Assembly (NCBI RefSeq): GCF_027111275.1
Contig: NZ_CP114286.1
Coordinates: 4,140,501 to 4,204,500, forward strand
Direction: 5' to 3'
Source of the DNA: Flavobacterium luteolum
GTDB taxonomy: Bacteria > Bacteroidota > Bacteroidia > Flavobacteriales > Flavobacteriaceae
Length of the DNA stretch: 64,000 nt
Shown in pieces: positions 14,114 to 23,810 of the stretch (position 1 is its first letter; every line of letters begins with the position of its first letter). The translations under genes and the position numbers were made by a program. A model generated the notes under the pieces. That model did no database searches. It worked only from the letters and a program-made list of their open reading frames with translations, and was not told the origin of the DNA.

Positions 14114-15628
14114 ATGAGAGAGATCCATTATATAAGTTCAGAAACGATTACTTTAGAAACATTACAAGAAATTTTAAGTCAGAATAAAATTCTTGAATTA
14201 TCTGAAGAAGCTAAAGTAAATGTTCAGAAATGCCGCGATTATTTAGATAAGAAAATGGCATCGCATACTGCACCAATTTACGGTATCAATACTGGTTTCG
14301 GATCTTTATATAGTGTAAAAATCTCTAATGAAAACTTATCTAAGCTTCAAGAAAACTTAGTAAAATCGCACTCTTGTGGTACTGGCGAGGAAGTTCCTGC
14401 CGAAATTGTAAAAATGATGTTGCTGCTTAAAATCCAATCTTTAAGCTATGGACATTCAGGAGTTCAATTGATCACTTTACAGCGTTTGGTTGATTTTTAC
14501 AATAATGATATTCTGCCTATTATTTACACGCAAGGTTCGCTTGGAGCTTCAGGAGATTTAGCTCCTTTGGCACATTTGTCTTTGCCTTTAATTGGAGAAG
14601 GAATTGTATTGTTTGAAGGAAAAAAGGTAGCTTCTGCCGAAGTTTTGAAGCAGTTTAACTGGGAACCGATTGTTTTACAGTCAAAAGAAGGTTTGGCTTT
14701 ATTGAACGGAACTCAGTTTATGAGTGCTTACGGAGCTCATATTTTAATTAAAGCTTATAAATATTCGTATTTAGCAGATTTAATCGGAACTATTTCTCTA
14801 GAAGGTTTTGATGGAAGAATCGAGCCATTCAACGAATTGATACATTATATACGTCCGCACAAAGGACAAATCGTAACGGCACAAAGAATAACTGAATTCT
14901 TAGACGGAAGTGAAATTATCACTCAGGAAAAGAAACACGTTCAAGATCCGTATTCTTTCCGTTGTATGCCACAAGTTCACGGAGCTTCAAAAGATGCGAT
15001 CGATTATGTTCGAAAAGTATTCAAAACAGAAATCAACTCAGTTACAGATAATCCAAACATATTTATTGAAGCCGATCAGATTATTTCTGGCGGAAATTTC
15101 CACGGACAGCCTTTGGCTTTAGCTTTAGATTTTATGGCAATTGCTTTGGCCGAATTAGGAAGTATTTCTGAAAGAAGAACCTATCAGTTAATTTCGGGAT
15201 TGCGTAATCTTCCGGCATTTTTGGTTGATAACCCGGGATTAAATTCAGGTTTCATGATTCCGCAATATACTGCAGCAAGTATTGCAAGTCAAAACAAGCA
15301 ATTAGCAACACCAGCAAGTATCGATAGTATTGTTTCAAGCAACGGTCAGGAAGATCACGTAAGCATGGGAGCAAACGGCGCTACAAAAGCCTTACGTATT
15401 TTAGATAATTTAGAGCGTATTTTGGCAATCGAATTATTAAATGCATCTCAGGCAATTGCCTACAGAGAGCCTTTAAAATCAAGTGATTTTATTGAAATGT
15501 TCTTAAACAGCTACAGAGAAGTTGTGCCTTTGGTAAAAGAAGACAGAATCTTACATAATGACATAGAAAACACGGTGTTATTCCTTGAGAGTTTTCAAAT
15601 TGAAAACGATTTGTTAACAATGGCTTAA
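14114..15628 (+). CDS. hutH: Histidine ammonia-lyase
   Basis: Deaminates L-histidine to urocanate, the first step of histidine breakdown. The 504-residue protein carries the MIO-forming Ala-Ser-Gly at residues 145-147 in GSLGASGDLAPLAHL, and the family motifs YGINTGFGSLYSVKI and QDPYSFRCMPQVHGA. It is not next to hutU, hutI or hutG; the next genes are for phosphate uptake. A HutD-like gene is about 10 kb away. Other MIO enzymes (phenylalanine or tyrosine ammonia-lyase) share the fold, so histidine is likely rather than certain as substrate. Confidence 0.88.
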   Translation: MREIHYISSETITLETLQEILSQNKILELSEEAKVNVQKCRDYLDKKMASHTAPIYGINTGFGSLYSVKISNENLSKLQENLVKSHSCGTGEEVPAEIVKMMLLLKIQSLSYGHSGVQLITLQRLVDFYNNDILPIIYTQGSLGASGDLAPLAHLSLPLIGEGIVLFEGKKVASAEVLKQFNWEPIVLQSKEGLALLNGTQFMSAYGAHILIKAYKYSYLADLIGTISLEGFDGRIEPFNELIHYIRPHKGQIVTAQRITEFLDGSEIITQEKKHVQDPYSFRCMPQVHGASKDAIDYVRKVFKTEINSVTDNPNIFIEADQIISGGNFHGQPLALALDFMAIALAELGSISERRTYQLISGLRNLPAFLVDNPGLNSGFMIPQYTAASIASQNKQLATPASIDSIVSSNGQEDHVSMGANGATKALRILDNLERILAIELLNASQAIAYREPLKSSDFIEMFLNSYREVVPLVKEDRILHNDIENTVLFLESFQIENDLLTMA

Positions 15629-15650
15629 CACTGAAACGTGTTATTGAAGG

Positions 15651-15658
15651 TAATTTTG
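15651..15658 (+). promoter_or_regulatory. -7 box upstream of the DUF47-Pit pair
   Basis: TAATTTTG is an exact TAnnTTTG match, 19 bases before the DUF47 start and 22 bases after the hutH stop. This suggests that the phosphate genes have their own promoter. The -33 region is weak. Confidence 0.45.
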
Positions 15659-15677
15659 CGCTATCAAAAATAAAACA

Positions 15678-16322
15678 ATGTCAATAAACAGTATTTTCCA
15701 ATTTTTAGTGCCGAAAGACAAAAAATTCTTTCCACTTTTTGAAGAGGCTTCTAGCAATTTAATTGAATTAGCTTCTAACTTACACGAAGCTGTAAATTTA
15801 CCATTAAAAGAAAGAGAAATTCTTTTTCAAAAGATTGACGAATTAGAACAAAAAGGAGAAGACATTACACGTCAGACTAACCTTGAGTTAAGCAGAAACT
15901 TTATTACTCCGTTTGATAGAGAAGATATTCATACATTAATTACTTCAATTGACAACGTTGCAGATTACCTTCACGGTGCATCTAGCCGTATGAGATTGTA
16001 TCAAGTTGATAAGATTACAAAATCTATCAGAAAGATGACAGAAATCAACCTTGAAGCTTGTCAAAACATTGACAGTGCTGTAAAAGAGTTGAGAAACTTA
16101 CAAAACTTTAAAGTTATTAAAGATGCTTGTGCTAGAATTAACAAACTAGAAAACAAGTCTGATAACGTATATAACAAAGCAGTTTTTGAAATTTTTGAAA
16201 ACGAAACAGACGCTAAAAATATTATTAAATATAAAGAGGTGTTATCTGTTTTAGAATCAGCAACAGACAAATGTAAGAGTGTTGCGAACATACTAGAATC
16301 TATTTCTGTAAAACATTCTTAA
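15678..16322 (+). CDS. DUF47 family (PhoU-like) Pit accessory protein
   Basis: This 214-residue all-helical protein resembles the DUF47/PhoU-like family that is usually encoded beside Pit phosphate transporters. Typical segments are FFPLFEEASSNLIELASNL near the N-terminus, LEQKGEDITRQTNLELSRNFITPFDREDIHTL, and ENKSDNVYNKAVFEIFE. It lacks a membrane segment. It is 30 bases upstream of the Pit gene and co-directional, so it probably regulates or supports phosphate uptake. Confidence 0.88.
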   Translation: MSINSIFQFLVPKDKKFFPLFEEASSNLIELASNLHEAVNLPLKEREILFQKIDELEQKGEDITRQTNLELSRNFITPFDREDIHTLITSIDNVADYLHGASSRMRLYQVDKITKSIRKMTEINLEACQNIDSAVKELRNLQNFKVIKDACARINKLENKSDNVYNKAVFEIFENETDAKNIIKYKEVLSVLESATDKCKSVANILESISVKHS

Positions 16323-16352
16323 TTCAATTTTTCAATCTGAAGTTATAATTTT

Positions 16353-17693
16353 ATGACGCTACTTATATTAATTATAGTATTAGCCTTAATTTTTGATTAC
16401 ATCAATGGTTTTCATGATGCGGCAAATGCTATAGCGACTGTTGTTGCAACAAAGGTTTTGACACCTTTTCAGGCGGTTGTCTGGGCAGCATTTTTTAACT
16501 TTCTGGCTTATTGGGTTTTTGGATTTGGTGTTGCGGATACTGTTGCTAAAACAGCGCACACAATGGAAATTAACCTTGTTGTTATCCTAGCCGGAGTAAT
16601 TGCAGCAATCTGTTGGAATTTATTGACTTGGTGGTTAGGAATCCCTTCAAGTTCTTCGCATACCTTAATTGGAGGTTTTGCAGGAGCAGCTGTAGCGCAC
16701 GCTATTGCAGTTCATGGTTTCTCTGGTTATGTTGGAGAAGATGGGGCAACTCACTATTGGTACGAAATTGTAAGCTGGTATAAGGCTGGTAAAGATGGCG
16801 GAATGCCTTCGGGAGTCCTCATTATTATTGCATTTATTGTATTAGCACCGCTTTTAGGAGTTATTGCATCTTACCTAATTTCGATTTGGCTGCTAAATGC
16901 TTCACGTAAAAGTATCGGACCAAAAATATTTACTGTAGCTTTAATGCTTGCCACGATTTGGTTTGTTTACGTTCAAATGGTTTCTTATGAAGAAATTGTA
17001 GAGCACGGAAAACCTCGTTTTGATTCTCATTTCTGGAGCGTTGTATTCGATTCTCATAATATTAAATGGTTCTTAGTTGCTTTCATTATCTTGACAGTAA
17101 GCGGATTTTGTTTAATATTCAGCAGTTTAAATCTTCATCAGGCAGATGCTGCTTTAAAGAAAATGCAATTATTATCTTCTGCGGCATTTAGTTTAGGGCA
17201 CGGAGGAAACGATTCTCAAAAAGTAATGGGTATTATTGCTGCAGCGGTAGCAGTATATATCAATACTAATCCAGGAGTTCACATGGATGCTTGGTTAGAT
17301 GTTGTGCTTCCAAATGATGACGCAGGTATTAAAGGTGTAATGCCAAGCTGGATTCCATTAGCGTGTTATTCTGCGATTGCAGCAGGAACTTTGAGTGGTG
17401 GATGGAAAATTGTGAAAACAATGGGTTCTAAAATTACCAAAGTAAGTTCGTTTGAAGGTGTTGCAGCAGAAACTGCAGGTGCTTTGACGCTTTACTTTAC
17501 AGAGCACTTAAAAATTCCAGTAAGTACGACACACACTATTACAGGATCTATTATTGGTGTTGGATTAACAAAACGTGTTTCTGCCGTTAGATGGGGAGTT
17601 ACAGTAAGTTTAATCTGGGCTTGGATCTTAACTATTCCAATTTCAGCTTTATTGGCAGGTTTGGTTTATTTTATTCTAAGCGTCTTTATTTAA
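16353..17693 (+). CDS. Inorganic phosphate transporter, Pit family
   Basis: This 446-residue inner-membrane protein has the duplicated Pit signatures NGFHDAANAIATVVATK near residues 19-35 and LGHGGNDSQKVMGIIAA in the second half, plus IPSSSSHTLIGGFAGA and IPVSTTHTITGSIIG. About ten hydrophobic helices are evident. It should carry out proton- or cation-coupled import of phosphate (perhaps as metal-phosphate). It forms an operon with the DUF47 gene upstream and ends at a strong terminator. Confidence 0.92.
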   Translation: MTLLILIIVLALIFDYINGFHDAANAIATVVATKVLTPFQAVVWAAFFNFLAYWVFGFGVADTVAKTAHTMEINLVVILAGVIAAICWNLLTWWLGIPSSSSHTLIGGFAGAAVAHAIAVHGFSGYVGEDGATHYWYEIVSWYKAGKDGGMPSGVLIIIAFIVLAPLLGVIASYLISIWLLNASRKSIGPKIFTVALMLATIWFVYVQMVSYEEIVEHGKPRFDSHFWSVVFDSHNIKWFLVAFIILTVSGFCLIFSSLNLHQADAALKKMQLLSSAAFSLGHGGNDSQKVMGIIAAAVAVYINTNPGVHMDAWLDVVLPNDDAGIKGVMPSWIPLACYSAIAAGTLSGGWKIVKTMGSKITKVSSFEGVAAETAGALTLYFTEHLKIPVSTTHTITGSIIGVGLTKRVSAVRWGVTVSLIWAWILTIPISALLAGLVYFILSVFI

Positions 17694-17747
17694 TCTGAGA
17701 AAATGAATTTTGTAAAATGTGAAAAGTAAATCACATTTTGTTAATAT

Positions 17748-17783
17748 AGAAAACCGATTTCAAATCTGAAATCGGTTTTTTTT
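17748..17783 (+). terminator. Intrinsic terminator of the DUF47-Pit operon
   Basis: AAACCGATTTCA and TGAAATCGGTTT form a 12-bp stem, followed by a run of Ts. Confidence 0.85.
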
Positions 17784-17790
17784 GTTTTAA

Positions 17791-17822
17791 TTTGTTTTAA
17801 AGTGAAAGAATAAAAACTTTTG
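17791..17822 (+). promoter_or_regulatory. Promoter candidate for the WG-repeat protein gene
   Basis: TTTG (17791-17794) is 20 bases upstream of AACTTTTG (17815-17822), one base off the TAnnTTTG consensus. The leader would be about 55 bases. Confidence 0.4.
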
Positions 17823-17880
17823 TAGGTTATAGATAAAACCGATTTTGCTGAGTTTTGTAAATACATTAATATTTAAAATA

Positions 17881-18876
17881 ATGAAGAGAATAATTTTATT
17901 GGTTTTGATGCTGATTGTAAAAACTGGTTTTGCTCAGGCAAATGACAAAACTTTTAAATATGGTTTTGTTGATCAGACAGGAAAAGAAATAGTTCCTTGC
18001 AAATACGACGGTATTACTGCTTTTGAAAATGGGTTTGCTGTTGTGCAATTAAAAGGCAAAAGCGGGGTAGTTGATAAAACCGGAAAAGAAGTAATTCGCT
18101 GTATTTATGATGAAATAATTAATAAGCAGAATTGGATAACTGTAAGCAATAAAAATGCTAAAGCTCAATATTTAATAAAGTCTTCAGATGTTTTGCTGAC
18201 TAAAAAATACGATGATGCAAAAACTTTATCTCCAGAAATTACAGCTGTAAAACTAAATAATAAATGGGGTTTTATAGATGTGGTTGGAGAAGAAATAACT
18301 CCGAATTATGACGAGATAATTGACTTTGCAGATCGATTTGTAGTTGTGAAATTAAATGGCAAATTTGGTATTGTGGATCAGATTGGGAAAGAGGTTGTTC
18401 CTCCAATTTATGATCGTGTTCAAAATTTTAAAGAAGGTTTTGCAGTAGTAGAATCTAATAATAAGTTTGGAGTAATTAGTGAAGAAGGGAAGATTGTAGT
18501 TCCTGTTAAGTACGATATGAATTTTTATTTTAAGGATAATGTATCAATCGTAAAACAGGAAAATAAATATGGCATTTTGGATAACGACGGAAAAGAAATC
18601 GCTTCAATAAAATACGATTTTATGATTTTAAATGATGATTTAATTCAAGTGAAACTAGTTGATAAATACGGATTGATTGATAAAACAGGAAAAGAAATTA
18701 CTCCAATTAAATATGATGGAATTGAGTCATTTAAAGACGGAATTGCTGTGATAAAGTTGGACGGAAAATATGGTTTTATTGATAAAGAAGGAAAAGAAAT
18801 TGTAGTGCCCAAATACGAAAAAGCAGATGATTTTAAAGATGGTTTAGGCACTGTCAGAATCCAAGTCGGAAAATAA
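17881..18876 (+). CDS. Secreted WG-repeat protein
   Basis: The start at 17881 gives MKRIILLVLMLIVKTGFAQA, a clean signal peptide; a start 36 bases upstream would spoil it. The mature protein is a string of about ten WG-type repeats with the form KYGFIDKTGKEIVPxKYD (for example near residues 15, 60, 110, 140, 165, 215, 240, 265). In this family the repeats form beta-rich modules of unknown function, usually exported. It is convergent with the YetF-like gene, with only 3 bases between the two stop codons. Confidence 0.85.
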   Translation: MKRIILLVLMLIVKTGFAQANDKTFKYGFVDQTGKEIVPCKYDGITAFENGFAVVQLKGKSGVVDKTGKEVIRCIYDEIINKQNWITVSNKNAKAQYLIKSSDVLLTKKYDDAKTLSPEITAVKLNNKWGFIDVVGEEITPNYDEIIDFADRFVVVKLNGKFGIVDQIGKEVVPPIYDRVQNFKEGFAVVESNNKFGVISEEGKIVVPVKYDMNFYFKDNVSIVKQENKYGILDNDGKEIASIKYDFMILNDDLIQVKLVDKYGLIDKTGKEITPIKYDGIESFKDGIAVIKLDGKYGFIDKEGKEIVVPKYEKADDFKDGLGTVRIQVGK

Positions 18877-18879
18877 AAA

Positions 18880-19398
18880 TCAGAACTTTTGAAGATTTTT
18901 ACGATTGTGTTTTCGTTTATAATGCGTCTGCTTAAGCTGTTTCTGATCTTTCGAAATAATACTAATAGTTCCGTCAATTTCGAGCATAGCGAGTTTAATA
19001 TCGGTTAAATGCTCCAAGCCATGTTCGCGTGCCGCTTCTTTTAATTCTTCGTGCGAAACATCTAATCTGCTCAAAGTTTGAAAATCTAATATACCGTCAT
19101 GAATTAAGATTTCGGGTTTGTCAAGTAGTAAATCTCCAAGAGTTTTGAATCTCTTTGTCAATTTTTTAATAGCAAAGTTGATCGAAAACAAAACTAATGC
19201 TGCGATTAGTCCTCCGATTAAACTTGTGTCAGGACCAACCATCGCATTTTGAACAGAGTTGCTGATCAATAAAATTAGAATTATGTCGGCAGTATTTAAT
19301 TGCGAAAGTTCTTTTTTGCCAAAAACGCGAAGCGCAATTGTCATGAAGAAATACACAGCAACGCTTCTGATAATAATATCTAAATAAGGAAAAGTCAT
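18880..19398 (-). CDS. YetF-like (DUF421) membrane protein
   Basis: The 172-residue protein has three N-terminal hydrophobic helices (within residues 1-85, including LDIIIRSVAVYFFMTIALRVFGKKELSQLNTADIILILLIS) and a C-terminal cytoplasmic domain with the DUF421 signature LLLDKPEILIHDGILDFQTLSRLDVSHEELKEAAREHGLEHL. Function is unknown. A second, longer member lies at 57974. It overlaps no gene but faces the WG-repeat gene closely. Confidence 0.8.
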   Translation of the reverse strand: MTFPYLDIIIRSVAVYFFMTIALRVFGKKELSQLNTADIILILLISNSVQNAMVGPDTSLIGGLIAALVLFSINFAIKKLTKRFKTLGDLLLDKPEILIHDGILDFQTLSRLDVSHEELKEAAREHGLEHLTDIKLAMLEIDGTISIISKDQKQLKQTHYKRKHNRKNLQKF

Positions 19399-19420
19399 GT
19401 TTTTTATTTTAAAGTTAAAT

Positions 19421-19458
19421 AAAAAAGCTTTGCCAAAGTTTTAAACTTTGGCAAAGCT
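19421..19458 (-). terminator. Intrinsic terminator of the protease-RimK gene
   Basis: A perfect 15-bp stem (19426-19440 with 19444-19458, 3-base loop, core AGCTTTGCCAAAGTT) reads into six Ts on the minus strand, 40 bases after the stop codon. Confidence 0.8.
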
Positions 19459-19498
19459 GCTAAATTATTTATGAGAAATTAAGTTTAAATGAACTTAA

Positions 19499-20866
19499 TT
19501 ATAGTTTAAAATTCTTTTCAATAGCTCTAATCATTTCGCCAGCTACATCTTTATTAGTTGCGCCTTCAATTCCTTCAAGACCTGGCGAAGAATTTACTTC
19601 AAGCAATAATGGGCCTTTAGAAGAGCGAATAATATCAACACCAGCGACTTTTAAATCCATTGCTTTTGCGGCTTTTATGGCAATCTTTTTTTCTTCGGCA
19701 GTTACTTTAATGACAGATGCAGTTCCGCCCAAATGAATGTTTGCTCTAAATTCACCAGGCATAGCTTCACGCTGAATAGCGGCAACCACTTTTCCGTCGA
19801 TTACAAAACATCGAATATCTTTTCCGTTAGCTTCTTTGATGAATTCCTGAACCAAGATATTAGCATTTAAACTTTTAAAAGCATTGATCACACTTTCTGC
19901 AGCTTTTTTGGTTTCAGCTAAAACAACGCCTTTTCCTTGTGTTCCTTCCAATAATTTTACAATTAAAGGTGATCCGCCTACCATTTTAATTAAATTGTCT
20001 GTATCAAGCGGAGAATTAGCAAATCCTGTAGTTGGAATGTCGATTCCACTGTTTAAAAGTAATTGCAGTGAATATAATTTATCTCGAGATTGAGTAATAG
20101 CTGTCGCTGAATTTAGCACAAAGACTTTTAAAGCTTCAAATTGACGTGTCAAAGCGCAGCCGTAAAAAGTAATGCTTGGTCGGATTCTTGGAATAATAGC
20201 GTCAAATTCGTTTAAGATTTTACCGCCTCTATAATGAATTTCAGGTTTTTTAGCGTCTAGTTTCATGTAGCATTCTTTAATATTTAAAAAATGCATTTCA
20301 TGTCCGCGCATTTCACCCGCTTCCATGATTCTTTTATTGCTGTATAATTCTGGATTACTGGCTAAAAGACCAATTCGTAAACCTGTCGTTGCTTTTTCTG
20401 AGTTCTGGTATAATTCTTTTAAGGATTCTGCTGTAGGCTGTCCTAAAAGATATTTTTGTTCTGGATCGACTAAAACCCTTCCGCTCATCGCTTCGCGTCC
20501 TAAAAGCATTCTAAATCCCATAGAATCACGATTAGTCAAAGTCATTTCGATTGGCCATTTTGCATCGCCAATTTTTAAGTTGGTTTGGATCACGTAGCGA
20601 TGTTCTCTAAATCCGCTCGAACTTTTTACAATTCGTTTGTCAACCAAAGGAGCTTCGCAATGAATAATGGTTTTGATATTATTCTGAATCGGGTTAATGT
20701 CGAATTTTACCCAATTCGCATCATTTTTTATGAAAGGAGCTATGTTTAGAGCGTGCATTGCCGAAGTTTTGGCGCCAGAATCTACACGAGCCTTAATTGT
20801 CGGGATTCCTAGTTCTGGAAATGAGCACCATTCTTCGCTGCCTAAAATGACTTTGTTTTGAAGCAT
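19499..20866 (-). CDS. rimK: Aspartyl protease-like domain fused to RimK-type ATP-grasp ligase
   Basis: The 455-residue protein joins two parts. Residues 1-145 resemble the RimB / ATP-dependent zinc protease family, a retropepsin-like fold, with [13 protein letters not shown] at 27-39 holding the DSGA catalytic signature and [11 protein letters not shown] near 115. From about 160 to the end is a RimK-type ligase, with ATP-grasp segments [33 protein letters not shown] and [14 protein letters not shown]. RimK adds glutamates to the C-terminus of ribosomal protein S6 in E. coli, where RimB is a separate protein. It is monocistronic. Exact substrate is inferred. Confidence 0.87.
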   Translation of the reverse strand: MLQNKVILGSEEWCSFPELGIPTIKARVDSGAKTSAMHALNIAPFIKNDANWVKFDINPIQNNIKTIIHCEAPLVDKRIVKSSSGFREHRYVIQTNLKIGDAKWPIEMTLTNRDSMGFRMLLGREAMSGRVLVDPEQKYLLGQPTAESLKELYQNSEKATTGLRIGLLASNPELYSNKRIMEAGEMRGHEMHFLNIKECYMKLDAKKPEIHYRGGKILNEFDAIIPRIRPSITFYGCALTRQFEALKVFVLNSATAITQSRDKLYSLQLLLNSGIDIPTTGFANSPLDTDNLIKMVGGSPLIVKLLEGTQGKGVVLAETKKAAESVINAFKSLNANILVQEFIKEANGKDIRCFVIDGKVVAAIQREAMPGEFRANIHLGGTASVIKVTAEEKKIAIKAAKAMDLKVAGVDIIRSSKGPLLLEVNSSPGLEGIEGATNKDVAGEMIRAIEKNFKL

Positions 20867-20939
20867 ATTTTGTTTTGTATTATAGAATTTAAATTCAAAA
20901 ATAGCTATTTGCTTTTATTAAAGATAGTGATTTTTGATA

Positions 20940-20980
20940 AAAAAAATACCCGTTATGTTATGAAAACGTAACGGGCATAT
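20940..20980 (-). terminator. Intrinsic terminator of clpC
   Basis: CCCGTTATGTT and AACGTAACGGG form a stem of 11 positions with one mismatch; the minus strand then reads TATTTTTTT. It is about 30 bases after the clpC stop. Confidence 0.75.
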
Positions 20981-21006
20981 TATGAATGTTATAAATTTTG
21001 ACTAAT

Positions 21007-23553
21007 TTATTGATTCGATGGCTCTTCGGCTTTGTGAATTTCAACTGATAATTCTTGAGAATCATCTTTTAAGTCCATCATGATTTCATCGCCAGAATGA
21101 ATTTTTGAAGTGATAATTTCTTCGGCCAACAAATCTTCAACGTATTTCTGAATTGCTCTTTTCAATGGTCTAGCTCCAAACTGTTTGTCAAAACCTTTTT
21201 CAGCAATAAATGCTTTGGCTTTGTCTGTTAAAGTTAATTTGTAGCCTAACTCTGCAATGCGAGAATATAGTTTTTTCAATTCGATTTCGATAATCAAATC
21301 AATATCTGATTTTTCTAAACTGTTGAATACAATTACGTCATCAATTCTGTTTAAGAACTCAGGAGCAAAGGTTTTCTTCAATGCATTTTCGATAATGCTT
21401 TTTGAGTTTTCATCAGCTTGTGCTGTTCTTGCAGCAGTACCGAATCCAACACCTTGTCCGAAATCTTTTAGCTGACGTGCACCAACGTTAGATGTCATGA
21501 TGATGATAGTATTTTTAAAGTCAATTTTACGACCTAAACTATCTGTTAAATATCCGTCATCTAAAACCTGAAGCATCATGTTGAATACATCTGGGTGTGC
21601 TTTTTCGATCTCATCTAAAAGAACCACACAGTAAGGTTTTCTACGAACTTTCTCAGTCAATTGACCACCTTCTTCATATCCAACGTATCCTGGAGGCGCT
21701 CCAACTAAACGAGAGATCGCAAATTTCTCCATGTATTCGCTCATGTCGATACGAACTAAAGCATCTTCAGAGTCAAATAATTCTTTTGCTAAAACTTTAG
21801 CCAATTGCGTTTTACCAACACCAGTCTGACCTAAGAAAATGAACGAACCAATTGGCTTGTTTGGATCTTTAAGACCAGCTCTGTTACGCTGAATAGAACG
21901 AGCAATTTTAAGAACCGCTTCGTTTTGACCAATTACTTTGTTTTGAATTAGTTCAGGCAAGTGCGCTAATTTATTGCTTTCTGTTTGTGCAATTCTGTTT
22001 ACAGGAATTCCAGTCATCATAGAAACAACATCGGCTACATTATCTTCTGTAACTTCAATTCTGTTGTTTTTAGAATCTTCTTCCCATTGTTCTTGTGCTA
22101 AAGCAAGATCTTTTTCGATACGTTTTTCATCATCGCGAAGTTTGGCAGCTTCTTCATATTTTTGTTTTTTAACAACCATATTTTTCATTTCGCGAACTTC
22201 TTCCAGCTGACGTTCTAAATCCAAAATTTGTTTCGGAACATCGATGTTGGTAATGTGTACGCGAGAACCAGCCTCATCCATAGCATCAATAGCTTTGTCT
22301 GGTAAGAAACGCTCAGACATATATCTGTTTGTTAATTTAACGCAGGCTTCAATAGCTTCTGGAGTATAAGTTACGTTGTGGTGATCTTCGTATTTATCTT
22401 TTACGTTGTTCAAAATCGCAATAGTTTCTTCAACAGAAGTTGGTTCTACAATTACCTTTTGGAAACGTCTTTCTAAAGCACCGTCTTTCTCAATATATTG
22501 TCTGTACTCATCAAGAGTAGTAGCACCAATACATTGAATTTCACCTCTTGCTAAAGCAGGTTTGAACATGTTTGAAGCATCAAGCGAACCTGTTGCTCCA
22601 CCAGCACCTACAATAGTATGGATCTCATCAATAAAAAGAATAATATCATCATTTTTTTCAAGCTCGTTCATTACGGCTTTCATTCTTTCTTCAAATTGTC
22701 CTCTGTATTTAGTTCCCGCTACTAGGCTTGCTAAATCTAAAGTAACAACACGTTTGTGGAAAAGAATACGAGATACTTTCTTTTGAATAATACGCAAAGC
22801 AAGTCCTTCTGCAATAGCAGATTTACCAACTCCAGGCTCTCCAATAAGAAGCGGATTGTTCTTTTTTCTACGGCTTAAAATTTGCGATACACGCTCAATT
22901 TCTTTTTCTCGTCCTACAACAGGGTCTAATTTCCCTTCCTCAGCCATTTCTGTTAAATCTCTCCCAAAATTGTCTAAAACTGGGGTTTTAGATTTTTTGT
23001 TTGACTTATTGGCGGGATTATTAAAACTGCTTTCTTTTAGACTGTCATCTTGTCCTGAATCGTCATTATACGATTCGTTTCTTGGCAAGTTTTCTAAGAA
23101 TTCTTCTTCGTTTGGAGTCATATTTAAGTACTGTTCTTTAGCTACGTCATAATCTATTTTTAGCTTATTCAATAGCTTGGTTGTTGGATCGTTTTCGTTT
23201 CGTAAGATGCATAACAGCAAATGTGCGGTGCTAATCGATGAACTTTGAAATACTTTTGCTTCCAGAAAAGTGGTCTTCAGGGCTCTTTCGGCCTGTCGGG
23301 TAAGATGAAGGTTTTTCTTTTCGGCATTTACTTCAACGCTCAGGTTGGCAGGGCTCAGTATTTCTACTTTTCTGCGTAAATGATCTAAATCGACATCTAG
23401 GTTATTAAGTATATGAATAGCTTTTCCGTTACCATCTCTTAAAATACCTAGCATAAGATGTTCTGTACCAATAAAGTCGTGCCCTAGACGTAGAGCTTCC
23501 TCTTTACTGTACGTAATAACATCTTTTACTCTTGGTGAAAAATTATCATCCAT
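21007..23553 (-). CDS. clpC: ATP-dependent Clp protease ATP-binding subunit ClpC
   Basis: An AAA+ unfoldase that feeds substrates to ClpP. The 848-residue protein has the Clp N-terminal double repeat (FIGTEHLMLGILRDGNG and SSISTAHLLLCILRNEND), a first Walker A GEPGVGKSA with Walker B VVTLDLA/ILFIDEIHT, a UVR/M-domain coiled coil (KQKYEEAAKLRDDEKRIEKDL), and a second Walker A GQTGVGKTQ with VVLLDEIEKAH. The loop QGVGFGTAART is in the place of the ClpP-docking loop. The region before the first AAA domain (NDDSGQDDSLKESSFNNPANKSNKKSK) is a low-complexity linker. It is divergent from gyrA across a 257-bp AT-rich spacer. Confidence 0.95.
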   Translation of the reverse strand: MDDNFSPRVKDVITYSKEEALRLGHDFIGTEHLMLGILRDGNGKAIHILNNLDVDLDHLRRKVEILSPANLSVEVNAEKKNLHLTRQAERALKTTFLEAKVFQSSSISTAHLLLCILRNENDPTTKLLNKLKIDYDVAKEQYLNMTPNEEEFLENLPRNESYNDDSGQDDSLKESSFNNPANKSNKKSKTPVLDNFGRDLTEMAEEGKLDPVVGREKEIERVSQILSRRKKNNPLLIGEPGVGKSAIAEGLALRIIQKKVSRILFHKRVVTLDLASLVAGTKYRGQFEERMKAVMNELEKNDDIILFIDEIHTIVGAGGATGSLDASNMFKPALARGEIQCIGATTLDEYRQYIEKDGALERRFQKVIVEPTSVEETIAILNNVKDKYEDHHNVTYTPEAIEACVKLTNRYMSERFLPDKAIDAMDEAGSRVHITNIDVPKQILDLERQLEEVREMKNMVVKKQKYEEAAKLRDDEKRIEKDLALAQEQWEEDSKNNRIEVTEDNVADVVSMMTGIPVNRIAQTESNKLAHLPELIQNKVIGQNEAVLKIARSIQRNRAGLKDPNKPIGSFIFLGQTGVGKTQLAKVLAKELFDSEDALVRIDMSEYMEKFAISRLVGAPPGYVGYEEGGQLTEKVRRKPYCVVLLDEIEKAHPDVFNMMLQVLDDGYLTDSLGRKIDFKNTIIIMTSNVGARQLKDFGQGVGFGTAARTAQADENSKSIIENALKKTFAPEFLNRIDDVIVFNSLEKSDIDLIIEIELKKLYSRIAELGYKLTLTDKAKAFIAEKGFDKQFGARPLKRAIQKYVEDLLAEEIITSKIHSGDEIMMDLKDDSQELSVEIHKAEEPSNQ

Positions 23554-23810
23554 AATATATAATTGGTATTGTAAATTTAGTGAATTACAGTTTTAAAAAC
23601 AAAAACCGTACCCATCGACATCTCCTGTCAGCTAATAGACGAAAAAAAAGACAATAAAAGAGTTAAAAAACGTTTAATTTATTAACTAAAAGCCAAAATA
23701 AAGTTGTTAATAAATCATTTAAATAAGTGTAAGGAAATAGCTGAAAAAAATTTAAAAAAACGTATCTTGGCACGCTTTGAAACTATTATAATTATTTAAT
23801 ATAACAACTT

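Noticed and set aside
23554..23810. Possible regulatory RNA or gene between clpC and gyrA
   Set aside because: The spacer is AT-rich, with only a weak -7-like TATCTTGG near 23763; no hairpin, repeat or frame was convincing.
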